DNA of 64,000 nt from Pseudopedobacter sp038243635 (GCA_038243635.1 JBBSQW010000005.1:1-64000), one strand, 5' to 3'. Positions 1-9,237 are shown, counted from the stretch's first letter. A program made the numbers and translations. Notes: generated from the letters alone by a model not told the origin.

Positions 1-1
1 A

Positions 2-493
2 ATTTTACCAGCAAACTTAGTGTTGAATTTAGCGAATGGCGAAAAACGCTTAATGTCTTATGAATCTTTATCTGAAGGTGGTTTCATCACCGGAACGATG
101 TTAGGTTCTGGAGGTTTTATAGCGTTTGACGAAGATCAATCCGTAGTGAGAAATACTTGGAATTTTGCCCGTTTTTATGCCCACGAATCATGTGGACAAT
201 GTTCTCCATGTAGAGAAGGAACAGGCTGGATGGAAAAAGTATTGCATAGCATTGTTAACGGATTAGGTAGACCAAGCGATATGGATTTATTGGTAAACGT
301 TGCTAAGCAGATAGAGGGAAATACAATTTGTCCATTAGGCGATGCGGCAGCTTGGCCAGTGGCCAGTGCGATTCGCCATTTTAGAGATGAGTTTCAATGG
401 TACGTGGATAACCCAGTGTTATCACAACAACAGAATTACGGTTTAGCACATTACGCTGATCAGTTACCGCCGCTTGTGGCAGTAGAAGCTTAA
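2..493 (+). CDS. nuoF: NADH-quinone oxidoreductase subunit F, 3' part
   Basis: This is the C-terminal part of the NADH- and FMN-binding subunit of respiratory complex I. The frame is open from base 2, so the gene begins outside the window. A GTG at 20 lies in the middle of the protein and is not a start. The visible part has the ESCGQCSPCREG motif followed about 40 residues later by CPLGDAAA. Together these are the four cysteines that hold the [4Fe-4S] cluster N3 next to the FMN. The tail, with an FRDEF motif, ends normally for the family. It heads the nuoF-G-H-I-J-K-L-M-N run, all in the same direction. The assignment is safe. The NADH-binding part cannot be seen. Confidence 0.96.
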   Translation: MLPANLVLNLANGEKRLMSYESLSEGGFITGTMLGSGGFIAFDEDQSVVRNTWNFARFYAHESCGQCSPCREGTGWMEKVLHSIVNGLGRPSDMDLLVNVAKQIEGNTICPLGDAAAWPVASAIRHFRDEFQWYVDNPVLSQQQNYGLAHYADQLPPLVAVEA

Positions 494-941
494 GCTTCTA
501 CTGCGCTCAGCCTGACAAGAAAATTCATCATGTTGGAACGGAAAATGAGTAAAACACGTCGTCATGTTGATCCGCCAGTTGGCGGAGAACATCTCACAAA
601 TAGTAGCCATGCGATATGACACTTCAATAAGTGAGGTTTTGAACATGACAGGATTGAAAATGAATGAAAGAAGATTTGCGTTAGGGATTGAAGCGGCATC
701 CTTTTTTGTCATTCTGAGCGGAGTCGAAGAATAAGACAAAAAAGATACAGCGGAAAGCCCGCCCTTTTTTTTTAGGGAACGGCCAAATAAAAAACGTTGT
801 CAGGTTGAGTGACAACAAAACATCTCATAAACAAGTAGCCATATAAAATGGCAACTCAGCATTGTGATGCTTCCTAACGTCAGCATGACGAAATGGAAAA
901 ATAATAAAAAAACAACATCAAACAGTTTAAAAATTTTAAAA
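494..941. repeat. Dispersed-repeat cluster between nuoF and nuoG
   Basis: About 450 bases without a convincing gene, built from several degenerate copies of short dispersed repeats. At 703-735 is the motif CATTCTGAGCGGAGTCGAAG. At 494-520 is a degenerate copy in the opposite orientation (CGCTCAGCCTGACAA). Two further copies around 535-625 and 795-860 share an AACATCTCA(C/T)AAA..AGTAGCCAT core. At 862-895 is an inverted copy of the CGTCATGCTGA type. The minus-strand open frame across 464-739 is made entirely of this repeat and the nuoF tail. Such repeats usually sit between genes. Here they interrupt what should be an operon. Family membership is judged by eye from copies inside this window. 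Confidence 0.7.
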
Positions 942-1946
942 TTGGCTGATAAAATAAAAGTAACGATAGACGGAATCCCGACGGAAGTTGAGCCGGGAAC
1001 AAGTATTTTGAATGCTGCTCGTCAGATTGGTGGAGATATTGTGCCGCCGGCAATGTGCTATTACTCTAAATTAGAAGGTAGCGGTGGTAAATGCCGTACT
1101 TGTTTGGTAAAGGTGAGCAAGGGTTCTGAAAAAGATCCTCGTCCAATGCCGAAATTGGTAGCAAGTTGCCGTACCAACGTAATGGACGGTATGGAAGTGC
1201 AGAATATTACGTCGGCAGAAGTGGTTGAAGCTAGAAAAGGTGTGGTAGAAATGCTTTTGATTAACCACCCGCTAGATTGCCCAATTTGTGACCAAGCTGG
1301 AGAATGCCATTTGCAAGATTTAAGTTACGAGCATGGTTTGGCAACTACGCGATACGAATTTGACCGCAGAATTTTTGACAAAATTGATATAGGCGATAAG
1401 ATTCAACTGCACATGACGCGTTGTATTTTATGTTACCGTTGTGTTTACGTAGCAGATCAAATTACTGAAGGTCGTGTTCACGGTGTTTTAAACAGAGGTG
1501 ACCATTCAGAGATTTCAACTTACATTCAGCAAGCCGTTGATAACGATTTTTCTGGAAACATGATTGATGTGTGCCCTGTTGGTGCTTTAACTGATAAAAC
1601 TTTCCGTTTTAAAAACCGGGTTTGGTTTACAAAACCTGTGGAAGCGCACAGAGATTGTCCAACTTGTACGGGAAAGGTAACTTTATGGTATAAAGGTGAA
1701 GAGGTTTTACGAGTAACTGGCCGTAAAGATCAGTACGGAGAAGTGGAAGATTTTATTTGTAACACTTGCCGTTTCGACAAAAAGGAAACTAAAGATTGGG
1801 TGATTGAAGGGCCGAGAGAAGTTTCTCGTCAGTCGGTGATTAACTCTAATCATTATGATAAGCTTCAACCAGCACAAGTGGTTAAGAAAAACTTGGAGTT
1901 GATGGAGGCGAATAAAGTACAACTAGAAAGAGCTAAGAAATTTTAA
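942..1946 (+). CDS. nuoG: NADH-quinone oxidoreductase subunit G, short form
   Basis: Iron-sulphur subunit that passes electrons from NuoF toward the quinone site. I place the start at TTG 942, which gives MADKIKVTIDG and 334 residues. The in-frame ATGs at 864, 867 and 885 lie inside a dispersed repeat and would add a 26-residue tail coded partly by that repeat. Cys39, Cys51, Cys54 and Cys76 form the [2Fe-2S] N1b site. HPLDCPICDQAGEC is the N5 site with its histidine ligand. CILCYRC plus CPVGALTD form N4. A further CPTC...CNTC set starts a molybdopterin-type domain that then stops. E. coli NuoG is about 900 residues, so the large C-terminal domain is absent, as I recall for other Bacteroidota. 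The stop overlaps the nuoH start (TAATG). Confidence 0.93.
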   Translation: MADKIKVTIDGIPTEVEPGTSILNAARQIGGDIVPPAMCYYSKLEGSGGKCRTCLVKVSKGSEKDPRPMPKLVASCRTNVMDGMEVQNITSAEVVEARKGVVEMLLINHPLDCPICDQAGECHLQDLSYEHGLATTRYEFDRRIFDKIDIGDKIQLHMTRCILCYRCVYVADQITEGRVHGVLNRGDHSEISTYIQQAVDNDFSGNMIDVCPVGALTDKTFRFKNRVWFTKPVEAHRDCPTCTGKVTLWYKGEEVLRVTGRKDQYGEVEDFICNTCRFDKKETKDWVIEGPREVSRQSVINSNHYDKLQPAQVVKKNLELMEANKVQLERAKKF

Positions 1947-2983
1947 TGGAAGTAGCATTTTTAATAGAAAAAACGGTTTTAGTGTTGGTGTTATTTACAC
2001 TTACGCTATCCATTGCCGCATACTCAACTTGGTTGGAACGTAAAGTTGCTGCTTGGTTGCAAGACAGGGTTGGCCCAAACAGAGCCGGAATTTTCGGTTT
2101 ATTACAGCCTTTGGCAGATGGTGGTAAAATGTTTTTTAAAGAAGAAATTATTCCAAGTGGCGCTAATAAATGGTTGTTTATAGCAGGTCCGTCTTTGGCG
2201 TTATTGGTTTCTTTTTTAGGAAGTGCGGTTATTCCTTTCGGTCAAAATATTGAGCTTTTTGGTAGGTCAATTCCTTTACAGGTTGCTGATATTAACGTTG
2301 GTATTCTTTACATTTTTGGAGTTGTTTCTTTAGGCGTTTACGGAATTATGATTGGTGGTTGGGCGTCCAACAACAAGTACTCTTTAATGGGTGCTATTCG
2401 TGGTGCATCGCAAAACATCAGTTACGAAATTGCGATGGGTTTATCCATTATCGCTTTGCTTTTGGTAACCAACTCTTTAAGTTTTAAAGTTATTGCAGAA
2501 CAACAACACGGTTGGCACTGGAATATTTTAGTACAGCCGCTAGGATTCTTAATCTTTTTGGTTTGTTCTTTCGCAGAAACAAATCGTGTTCCTTTCGATT
2601 TACCAGAATGTGAGACTGAATTAATTGGAGGTTACCAAACGGAGTATTCTGGCTTTAAAATGGGTGCTTACATGTTTTCCGAATACATTAACATGTTTGT
2701 CTCATCTGCAGTGATGGCAGTTTTATATTTCGGAGGTTATAACTATCCTGGAATGGACACGGTGAACGAGCTGTTAGGTCCAACTTGGGGTCCGCTTATT
2801 GGTGTGGCTGTTATGTTTACCAAGATTATTGCATTCATCTTTTTCTTTATGTGGGTACGTTGGACAGTTCCGCGTTTCCGTTATGACCAATTGATGGATT
2901 TAGGATGGAAAGTTTTAATTCCGTTGGCAATTGCCAACATTGTGATTACAGCGATTGTGATTACGATAGTAGATAAATTATAA
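1946..2983 (+). CDS. nuoH: NADH-quinone oxidoreductase subunit H
   Basis: Membrane subunit of complex I that forms the quinone chamber with NuoB/D and joins the peripheral arm to the proton-pumping arm. The 345 residues contain about eight hydrophobic segments. Family motifs visible are WLERKVAAWLQDRVGPNRAG near residue 30, the charged loop NRVPFDLPECETELIGGY, and VRWTVPRFRYDQLM near the C-terminus. Length is normal. The ATG shares its A with the nuoG stop, which suggests translational coupling. A degenerate dispersed repeat (CTTCGACGCTGCTCAGCCTGACAAA, in two parts around 2985-3010) lies just after the stop. Confidence 0.97.
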   Translation: MEVAFLIEKTVLVLVLFTLTLSIAAYSTWLERKVAAWLQDRVGPNRAGIFGLLQPLADGGKMFFKEEIIPSGANKWLFIAGPSLALLVSFLGSAVIPFGQNIELFGRSIPLQVADINVGILYIFGVVSLGVYGIMIGGWASNNKYSLMGAIRGASQNISYEIAMGLSIIALLLVTNSLSFKVIAEQQHGWHWNILVQPLGFLIFLVCSFAETNRVPFDLPECETELIGGYQTEYSGFKMGAYMFSEYINMFVSSAVMAVLYFGGYNYPGMDTVNELLGPTWGPLIGVAVMFTKIIAFIFFFMWVRWTVPRFRYDQLMDLGWKVLIPLAIANIVITAIVITIVDKL

Positions 2984-3024
2984 GGCTTCGACGCTGCTCA
3001 GCCTGACAAAAATAAGAAGTGATA

Positions 3025-3549
3025 ATGGAATCATTAAGTGGTAGAAAAAAAGTACTAGAACAAAAACCAATGAACTTTTGGGAGCGCATTTACTTGCCTG
3101 CTATTTTCAAAGGGATGGGCATTACTTTTATGCACATGTTCAAAAAGAAAGAAACCATCCATTACCCAGAACAGGAACGTGAGTTTTCTGAAAACTGGAG
3201 AGGGATGCACTCTTTGAAGAGAGACGAAAACGGAGCAGAACGTTGTACAGCTTGCGGTTTATGCGCTTTATCTTGCCCAGCAGAAGCAATTACAATGATT
3301 GCTTCAGAGCGTGAAAAAGGCGAAGAGCATTTATATCGCGAAGAAAAATACGCTGCAGTTTACGAAATCAATATGTTACGTTGTATTTTCTGTGGCTTAT
3401 GCGAAGAAGCATGCCCTAAAGAAGCAATCTATTTAGACGGACCGATTGTACCGGCTGATTATTTACGCAAAGATTTTATTTACGGAAAAGATAAATTGGT
3501 AGAAATGCCAATTACTGAATTGGAAGCTTTAAAAGGCGCTAAAGTTTAG
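3025..3549 (+). CDS. nuoI: NADH-quinone oxidoreductase subunit I
   Basis: Ferredoxin-like subunit that carries the two [4Fe-4S] clusters N6a and N6b between NuoG and the quinone-side cluster. The motifs CTACGLCALSCP and CIFCGLCEEACP, about 40 residues apart, supply the eight cysteines. An amphipathic N-terminal stretch (MNFWERIYLPAIFKGMGITF) fits the membrane-facing part of the family. I choose ATG 3025 (174 residues). A GTG two codons upstream is possible but adds only two residues. The spacer from nuoH (41 bases) is largely occupied by a dispersed repeat. Confidence 0.96.
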   Translation: MESLSGRKKVLEQKPMNFWERIYLPAIFKGMGITFMHMFKKKETIHYPEQEREFSENWRGMHSLKRDENGAERCTACGLCALSCPAEAITMIASEREKGEEHLYREEKYAAVYEINMLRCIFCGLCEEACPKEAIYLDGPIVPADYLRKDFIYGKDKLVEMPITELEALKGAKV

Positions 3550-3586
3550 TTTTGGGGATTGTATCTCATAATTAATTCAAAAATTT

Positions 3587-3594
3587 TACCTTTG
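3587..3594 (+). promoter_or_regulatory. Possible internal -7 box upstream of nuoJ
   Basis: TACCTTTG matches the Bacteroidota -7 consensus TAnnTTTG and lies 36 bases before the nuoJ start, in the widest gap of the nuoH-N run (80 bases). A TTG at 3559-3561 could be the -33 element, but the 25-base spacing is longer than the usual 17-23. It could give a second transcript for the membrane-arm genes J-N. Motif match only. Confidence 0.35.
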
Positions 3595-3629
3595 CCCATC
3601 AAAAAAAGGCAATTGCAGATTATACATCG

Positions 3630-4133
3630 ATGAGTTTATTTTACTTTGTTGCATTCTTATCCATCCTATTCTCCCTTTTGGTAATCTTTACTAAGAACCC
3701 GGTTTATAGTGTATTGGCGTTAATAGCCACTTTTTTCACCTTCACGGTTCAGTATATATTGCTGAATGCGCAGTTTTTAGCTGTGGTAAACTTTATTGTT
3801 TACATGGGTGCAATTATGGTGCTTTTCCTTTTCGTATTGATGTTGATGAACCTCAATAAGGAGGGTGAGCCTATGAAATCTAACCTGATCAAAGTGATTG
3901 GCGTAATTGCCGGTGGTACTTTATTGGTTACTTTGGTAGGAGCCACAAAAATGCTTCAAACATCAGAAGTAAGCGCATTGCCAAATTCTGATATCGGTTT
4001 GGTAGAAAACTTAGGAAAGGTTCTTTTCAACGAGTTTTTACTACCGTTTGAACTTTCATCAATTCTTTTACTCACCGCATTGGTTGGTGCAGTATTATTA
4101 GCTAAAAAAGATAAACGAACTCAAAATGGATAA
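3630..4133 (+). CDS. nuoJ: NADH-quinone oxidoreductase subunit J
   Basis: Small membrane-arm subunit of complex I. The 167 residues have five hydrophobic segments and the family motif NFIVYMGAIMVLFLFVLMLMN (residues about 53-73), which contains the conserved pi-bulge helix region. The protein ends in a short charged tail, KKDKRTQNG. It overlaps nuoK by 8 bases in a different frame, so the two are probably translated together. Confidence 0.95.
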   Translation: MSLFYFVAFLSILFSLLVIFTKNPVYSVLALIATFFTFTVQYILLNAQFLAVVNFIVYMGAIMVLFLFVLMLMNLNKEGEPMKSNLIKVIGVIAGGTLLVTLVGATKMLQTSEVSALPNSDIGLVENLGKVLFNEFLLPFELSSILLLTALVGAVLLAKKDKRTQNG

Positions 4134-4455
4134 TATTACAGCAACTATTCAAGTAGTTCCACTTAATCATTACATATTATTAAGTGCAATTATATTCACT
4201 ATTGGAGTAATTGGAGTTTTGATCAGAAGAAACGCCATTATAATTTTTATGTCGATTGAGTTGATGCTAAATGCAGTAAACTTGTTGTTAACAGCATTTT
4301 CTGCTTATAGCGGAGATGCATCTGGGCAAGTATTTGTGTTTTTCATTATGGCGTTGGCTGCGGCCGAGGTTGCGGTGGGTTTAGCCATTATTGTAATGGT
4401 TTACCGGAATACAAACTCCGTAGATATTAATGTGTTGAACAGGTTAAAGTGGTAA
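4126..4455 (+). CDS. nuoK: NADH-quinone oxidoreductase subunit K
   Basis: Three-helix membrane subunit of complex I, related to the MrpC antiporter subunit. The 109 residues match the family length. Two conserved membrane glutamates can be seen: in FMSIELMLNAVNLL and in MALAAAEVAVGLAI. These are part of the hydrophilic axis for proton transfer. It starts inside the end of nuoJ and is followed after 17 bases by nuoL. Confidence 0.96.
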   Translation: MDNITATIQVVPLNHYILLSAIIFTIGVIGVLIRRNAIIIFMSIELMLNAVNLLLTAFSAYSGDASGQVFVFFIMALAAAEVAVGLAIIVMVYRNTNSVDINVLNRLKW

Positions 4456-4472
4456 TTTTTTTATAAAGCTAG

Positions 4473-6374
4473 ATGATAGACTTAGTTTGGTTAATTCCGT
4501 TATTCCCTTTTATAGGTTTCCTAATTTGCGGCGTTGGCAGAAATTTTTTGCCAAAAGCTGTTCTTGGAACTATTGCAAGCTTAGCAGTTGTGGCTTCTTT
4601 TGCAATAAGTTTGGGAATATTCTTTGAATTCAGTTCAGTAGAACCTGTTATAATTAATTTATTTGACTGGATTAAGGTTGGGAAAGTAAATATTCCATTC
4701 GCATTCCAAGTAGATCAATTAAGCATCCTGATGTTGTTAATCATCACAGGTATTGGTTCATTAATACATATTTATTCTATAGGTTACATGAAGACCGATG
4801 CGGGCTTCGGTAAGTTTTTCTCGTACCTAAATCTGTTTGTGTTCTTCATGTTATTGCTTGTTTTAGGAGCAAACTACGTGGTTATGTTTATTGGTTGGGA
4901 AGGTGTTGGATTGTGTTCTTACTTATTGATAGGTTTCTGGTTTACCAACGGCGCTTTCGCTGATGCGGCTAAGAAAGCTTTTATCATGAACAGGATTGGA
5001 GATTTAGGTTTCTTAATTGCTGTCTTTATCATCATCTCCACTTTTGGAAGTGCAACATTTACAGATGTTTTCCCAAAAGCACAGGGAATGGTTTCTGGTG
5101 ATGCAACAATAACCTTAATTGCCATCTTATTGTTTGTTGGTGCAACTGGTAAATCGGCGCAACTGCCATTATTTACTTGGTTACCAGACGCAATGGCTGG
5201 TCCAACTCCAGTTTCGGCTTTGATTCACGCCGCAACCATGGTAACCGCTGGTATTTACATGATCGCTCGTTCAAATATTTTGTTCAGCTTATCGCCAATT
5301 ACCATGAGCATTATTGCAGTAATTGGTTTAGCTACGGCGATTATTGCCGCCATCATCGCGATTACGCAAACGGATATAAAAAAGGTATTGGCTTATTCTA
5401 CAGTATCTCAGTTGGGATATATGTTTTTAGGCTTAGGCGTTGGTGCTTACACCGCTGCTTTTTTCCACGTAATTACTCACGCTTTCTTTAAAGCTTTATT
5501 ATTCTTGGGTGCAGGTTCTGTAATCCACGCGATGAGCAACGAACAGGATATGCGTAACATGGGTGGTTTAAAAAAGAAATTACCAATTACGTTTATCACC
5601 ATGTTGCTGGCAACGTTTGCTATCTCTGGTTTACCGCCATTTTCGGGTTTCTTTTCAAAAGATGAAATTTTGGCAAACGTTTTTGAGCACAACAAAGTAC
5701 TTTGGATTATTGGCATTTTAGGTGCGTTATTAACAGCATTTTATATGTTCCGTATGATGTTCTTAACTTTCTGGGGTTCTTTTAGAGGAACAGCAGATCA
5801 AAAAAGCCATTTACACGAATCGCCGATGTCAATGACTATTCCATTAATCGTGTTGGCGGTGCTTTCTGTCGTGGGTGGTTTCATTAACGTTCCAGAAGTT
5901 TTAGGTGGCGGCCATTGGTTGGCAAGTTATTTAGCGCCAGTATTTGAAGGCTCAACTTCAAGGTTAGGCGAATTGGCATTATCTCACTCAACAGAGTATG
6001 TATTAATGGGTGTTTCAGTTGGAGGTGTAATCATCGCAATTGTATTTGCTTACTTTAAATACGTTAAAAATGCACATGTGCCAATTTCTGACAGCGAAAA
6101 CAGGTCAGCTTTAGCCAAAATCTCGTATAACAAATTTTATTTTGATGAGTTTTACTCGGCTATCATTACTAAACCTTTAGATGCACTGTCTGTGTTTTTT
6201 TATAAAGTGGTGGATAAAGCAGGAATTGACGGTATTGTGAATGGGGTGGCGAAAGCGCCTATTGAGGCGAGCAAAAGTTTCAGGCTAATTCAAAGCGGGA
6301 ATGTAGGGTTCTACATTTTTGTGATGGTGATTGGTGTTGCAGTGTTACTTGCATATAGTTTTTTTAAATTTTAG
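4473..6374 (+). CDS. nuoL: NADH-quinone oxidoreductase subunit L
   Basis: Distal antiporter-like proton-pumping subunit of complex I. The 633 residues include the proton-translocating antiporter core with FIGWEGVGLCSYLLIGFW, the lysine motif GKSAQLPLFTWLPDAMAGPTPVSALIHAATMV, and AYSTVSQLGYM. The C-terminal part after about residue 500 has the long lateral region and a final membrane helix (FYIFVMVIGVAVLLAYSFF). Length and motifs are complete. Confidence 0.97.
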   Translation: MIDLVWLIPLFPFIGFLICGVGRNFLPKAVLGTIASLAVVASFAISLGIFFEFSSVEPVIINLFDWIKVGKVNIPFAFQVDQLSILMLLIITGIGSLIHIYSIGYMKTDAGFGKFFSYLNLFVFFMLLLVLGANYVVMFIGWEGVGLCSYLLIGFWFTNGAFADAAKKAFIMNRIGDLGFLIAVFIIISTFGSATFTDVFPKAQGMVSGDATITLIAILLFVGATGKSAQLPLFTWLPDAMAGPTPVSALIHAATMVTAGIYMIARSNILFSLSPITMSIIAVIGLATAIIAAIIAITQTDIKKVLAYSTVSQLGYMFLGLGVGAYTAAFFHVITHAFFKALLFLGAGSVIHAMSNEQDMRNMGGLKKKLPITFITMLLATFAISGLPPFSGFFSKDEILANVFEHNKVLWIIGILGALLTAFYMFRMMFLTFWGSFRGTADQKSHLHESPMSMTIPLIVLAVLSVVGGFINVPEVLGGGHWLASYLAPVFEGSTSRLGELALSHSTEYVLMGVSVGGVIIAIVFAYFKYVKNAHVPISDSENRSALAKISYNKFYFDEFYSAIITKPLDALSVFFYKVVDKAGIDGIVNGVAKAPIEASKSFRLIQSGNVGFYIFVMVIGVAVLLAYSFFKF

Positions 6375-6394
6375 GGTTCCGAATTAAAGAATAG

Positions 6395-7849
6395 ATGAAT
6401 TTATTAATCTTATTATTTTTTCCTTTAGTGGGTTCAATAGCAGTTCTATTGAACAAGAATTATGCAAAGCAAACTGCTTTAATTAGTTCCATAATAACTT
6501 TGGGTTTTGCAGTTACGATGCTTTGCAATTTCTTGCCAGAAGCGGGAAAGCAGTTTGTAGTTGATTTACCTTGGATTCCACAATTAGGAATCAGCTTTAA
6601 GGCAGGTATTGATGGTATAAGCATGTTGATGGTACTTTTAACTACCGGCTTGTTTCCTTTAATCATCCTATCTGGTTTTCAAAGAACTTTCAAAAATCCA
6701 TCCGCTTTATTTGCGTTGGTTTTATTTATGCAATCGGCCATGTTGGTTGTGTTTACAGCTTCAGATGCCTTCTTATTTTATGTAGGTTGGGAAGCATCAT
6801 TAATTCCAATTTATTTTATTGCTGCAATTTGGGGTGGGGCAGATAGAATTAAAGTGACGATGAAGTTTTTCATTTACACTTTTGCAGGTTCGTTATTTAT
6901 GCTTTTAGGAATTATCTATTTGCATTTACAAACGCCAGGAAACACTTACGATATTGATGCGTTTTACGCACTTAGTTTAGATAGCGCCACACAAGGTTGG
7001 TTATTTTGGTGCTTCTTTATCGCTTTTGCCGTAAAATTGCCAATTTTCCCTTTTCATACTTGGCAGCCAGATACCTATGCAGAATCTCCAACAATAGGAA
7101 CCATGCTTTTAGCGGCAATTATGTTAAAAATGGGTGTTTATGGATTAATCAGATGGTTGATTCCGGTTTTACCATTGGGTTTTGTAGAGTGGAGAACCGT
7201 TGCTTTAGTTTTATGTATTATCGGAATATTTTACGCTTCGGTTATCGCTTTCAAACAAAAAGACATTAAACGATTAATAGCTTACTCATCAATTGCTCAC
7301 GTAGGTTTAATTGCAGCGGGTGTTTTCACTTGGAATGCGCAAGGCGTACAAGGTGCCATGATTCAGATGATTAGTCACGGTATTAACGTGTTGGGTTTAT
7401 TCTTTGTAGCCGATATCATTATTGATCGTTTAAAAACAAGAGAAATAGCATCAATGGGCGGGATTGCCAAAATTGCTCCTAAGCTTTCTATCGCATTTTT
7501 AATTATTGTTTTGGGAGCTGTTGCCTTGCCTTTAACGAACGGATTTATCGGAGAGTTTTTGCTATTGCTTGGTGTATACCAATTTAGCATTTGGGCGGCT
7601 GGAGTTGCAGGTTTAACCATTATTTTTGCTGCTGTGTATTTGTTAAGGTTATACAAAGACGCAATGCAAGGAACACTGAATGATTTAACAGCGTCTTTTA
7701 AAGACATCAAAGGATCTGAGGTTGTTCTTTTAAGTATCGTTTGTGCTTTGGTTATAATTATCGGGGTTTATCCGCAACCAATTCTGCATGTTTCAGAATC
7801 AGCAGTAACCGAATTGATAGGTCAAGTAAATAGTAAATTAGCGTTTTAA
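6395..7849 (+). CDS. nuoM: NADH-quinone oxidoreductase subunit M
   Basis: Antiporter-like proton-pumping subunit of complex I, 484 residues and about 14 hydrophobic segments. Visible family signatures are FYVGWEASLIPIYF with the conserved glutamate, AVKLPIFPFHTWQPDTYAESPT with the lysine of the transfer path, and KRLIAYSSIAHVG. It follows nuoL after 20 bases and precedes nuoN by 8, so it is part of the same transcript. Confidence 0.97.
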   Translation: MNLLILLFFPLVGSIAVLLNKNYAKQTALISSIITLGFAVTMLCNFLPEAGKQFVVDLPWIPQLGISFKAGIDGISMLMVLLTTGLFPLIILSGFQRTFKNPSALFALVLFMQSAMLVVFTASDAFLFYVGWEASLIPIYFIAAIWGGADRIKVTMKFFIYTFAGSLFMLLGIIYLHLQTPGNTYDIDAFYALSLDSATQGWLFWCFFIAFAVKLPIFPFHTWQPDTYAESPTIGTMLLAAIMLKMGVYGLIRWLIPVLPLGFVEWRTVALVLCIIGIFYASVIAFKQKDIKRLIAYSSIAHVGLIAAGVFTWNAQGVQGAMIQMISHGINVLGLFFVADIIIDRLKTREIASMGGIAKIAPKLSIAFLIIVLGAVALPLTNGFIGEFLLLLGVYQFSIWAAGVAGLTIIFAAVYLLRLYKDAMQGTLNDLTASFKDIKGSEVVLLSIVCALVIIIGVYPQPILHVSESAVTELIGQVNSKLAF

Positions 7850-7857
7850 TCATAAGA

Positions 7858-9237
7858 ATGAATACTTTAATAGTTATATCAATTTTAGCCCTTGTAGTTC
7901 TTTATTTAGGATTATTTAAAGCAAAAAATGCATTATTACCTGTTAGTATCTTAGGATTATTAGGTGCTTTGGCTTTGGCTGTGATGGAGTGGAATAGTGG
8001 TGCAGCTCCAATTTTTAGCGGAATGATGCATTTTGATAATTTCGCTGTGGCTTTCTCAAGTTTAACCATTATTTCAACCATTTTAATTTTACTACTTTCT
8101 AAAACCTATTTTGAGAAAATAAGCGAGAATGTAGCGGAATATTATACCATTATCCTATTTGCCTTAGTTGGTGTTATTGTGATGGTATCTTACCATAATT
8201 TATCTATGCTGTTTATTGGGCTTGAGATTATGTCGGTGAGTTTATATGTTCTAGCGGGTATCAAGAAGCGTGATTTTGCATCAAACGAAGCAGCTTTAAA
8301 GTACTTCTTAATGGGGGCGTTTTCTACAGGATTCTTACTGTTTGGGATTGCTTTAATTTATGGCGCTTCACATTCTTTTGATTTAGCCGAAATTGCTAAG
8401 TACGTAACTGATCGTCCAACTGGAATTGATCCTATCTTTTATGTGGGGATTATTTTGGTAATGGTAGGTATGAGTTTTAAAATTGGCGCAGCGCCGTTCC
8501 ACTTCTGGGTGCCTGATGTTTACGAAGGTTCGCCAACCTTGATTACCACGTTTATGGCAACTGTAGTTAAAACCGCCGGTTTTGCAGCGTTTTTAAGGAT
8601 ATTCTCTATATGCTTTGCGCCACTATCAGAGTTTTGGATGCCAACTTTGCTGGCAATCACAATCCTAACCTTATTCATTGGAAACATAACTGCATTGTTT
8701 CAAACCAATTTTAAACGAATGCTTACCTATTCTAGCGTTTCACACGCTGGTTATATGCTGTTTGCCATTGTTGCTTTGGGAGCGAGTTCTTTTAATGCGG
8801 TTTTTGTTTATGCAGCAGCATATTCTTTGGCATCCATCATCGCATTTGGCGTATTAATTTTAGTTAAACAACAAACTGGGAGCGAAAACTTCGATAGTTT
8901 TAATGGTCTTGGTAAAAAAAGTCCTTTCCTTGCTTTTGCAGTAACGGTTTCAATGCTGTCTTTCGCAGGTATTCCATTAACAGCAGGTTTTATCGGAAAG
9001 TTCTTTATGTTTTCTGCAGCTTTGCAAGAGTACCATACCTGGTTAATTGTACTAGCAATCATAAATGCAGTAATCTCTGTATTCTACTATTTCAAAGTGA
9101 TTGTTGCAATGTATTTCAAAGATGCCGAGCGTAAAGAAGTGGTATCAAGTGTTTATTACAAACTTGTATTTGGCGTTTCTGTTGTTGCAATAATTGCATT
9201 AGGGGTTTATCCTACTTTAATCACAGATTTATTTTAA
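7858..9237 (+). CDS. nuoN: NADH-quinone oxidoreductase subunit N
   Basis: Third antiporter-like subunit of complex I, 459 residues, the last nuo gene in the run. Motifs visible are FIGLEIMSVSLYVLAG with the key glutamate, SFKIGAAPFHFWVPDVYEGSP with the lysine, and KRMLTYSSVSHAGYML. The lysine-rich loop between helices and the C-terminal hydrophobic segment are intact. Only 51 bases separate it from the DedA gene. These contain AATATTTG, one base off the -7 consensus, so DedA may have its own promoter. Confidence 0.97.
   Translation: MNTLIVISILALVVLYLGLFKAKNALLPVSILGLLGALALAVMEWNSGAAPIFSGMMHFDNFAVAFSSLTIISTILILLLSKTYFEKISENVAEYYTIILFALVGVIVMVSYHNLSMLFIGLEIMSVSLYVLAGIKKRDFASNEAALKYFLMGAFSTGFLLFGIALIYGASHSFDLAEIAKYVTDRPTGIDPIFYVGIILVMVGMSFKIGAAPFHFWVPDVYEGSPTLITTFMATVVKTAGFAAFLRIFSICFAPLSEFWMPTLLAITILTLFIGNITALFQTNFKRMLTYSSVSHAGYMLFAIVALGASSFNAVFVYAAAYSLASIIAFGVLILVKQQTGSENFDSFNGLGKKSPFLAFAVTVSMLSFAGIPLTAGFIGKFFMFSAALQEYHTWLIVLAIINAVISVFYYFKVIVAMYFKDAERKEVVSSVYYKLVFGVSVVAIIALGVYPTLITDLF

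Noticed and set aside
464..739. Open frame of 91 codons on the minus strand
   Set aside because: It is made of the nuoF tail in reverse plus dispersed repeats; no family likeness.
5177..5491. Long frames in other phases inside nuoL, nuoM, secA and similar genes
   Set aside because: They are shadows of well-supported genes and have no motifs of their own.
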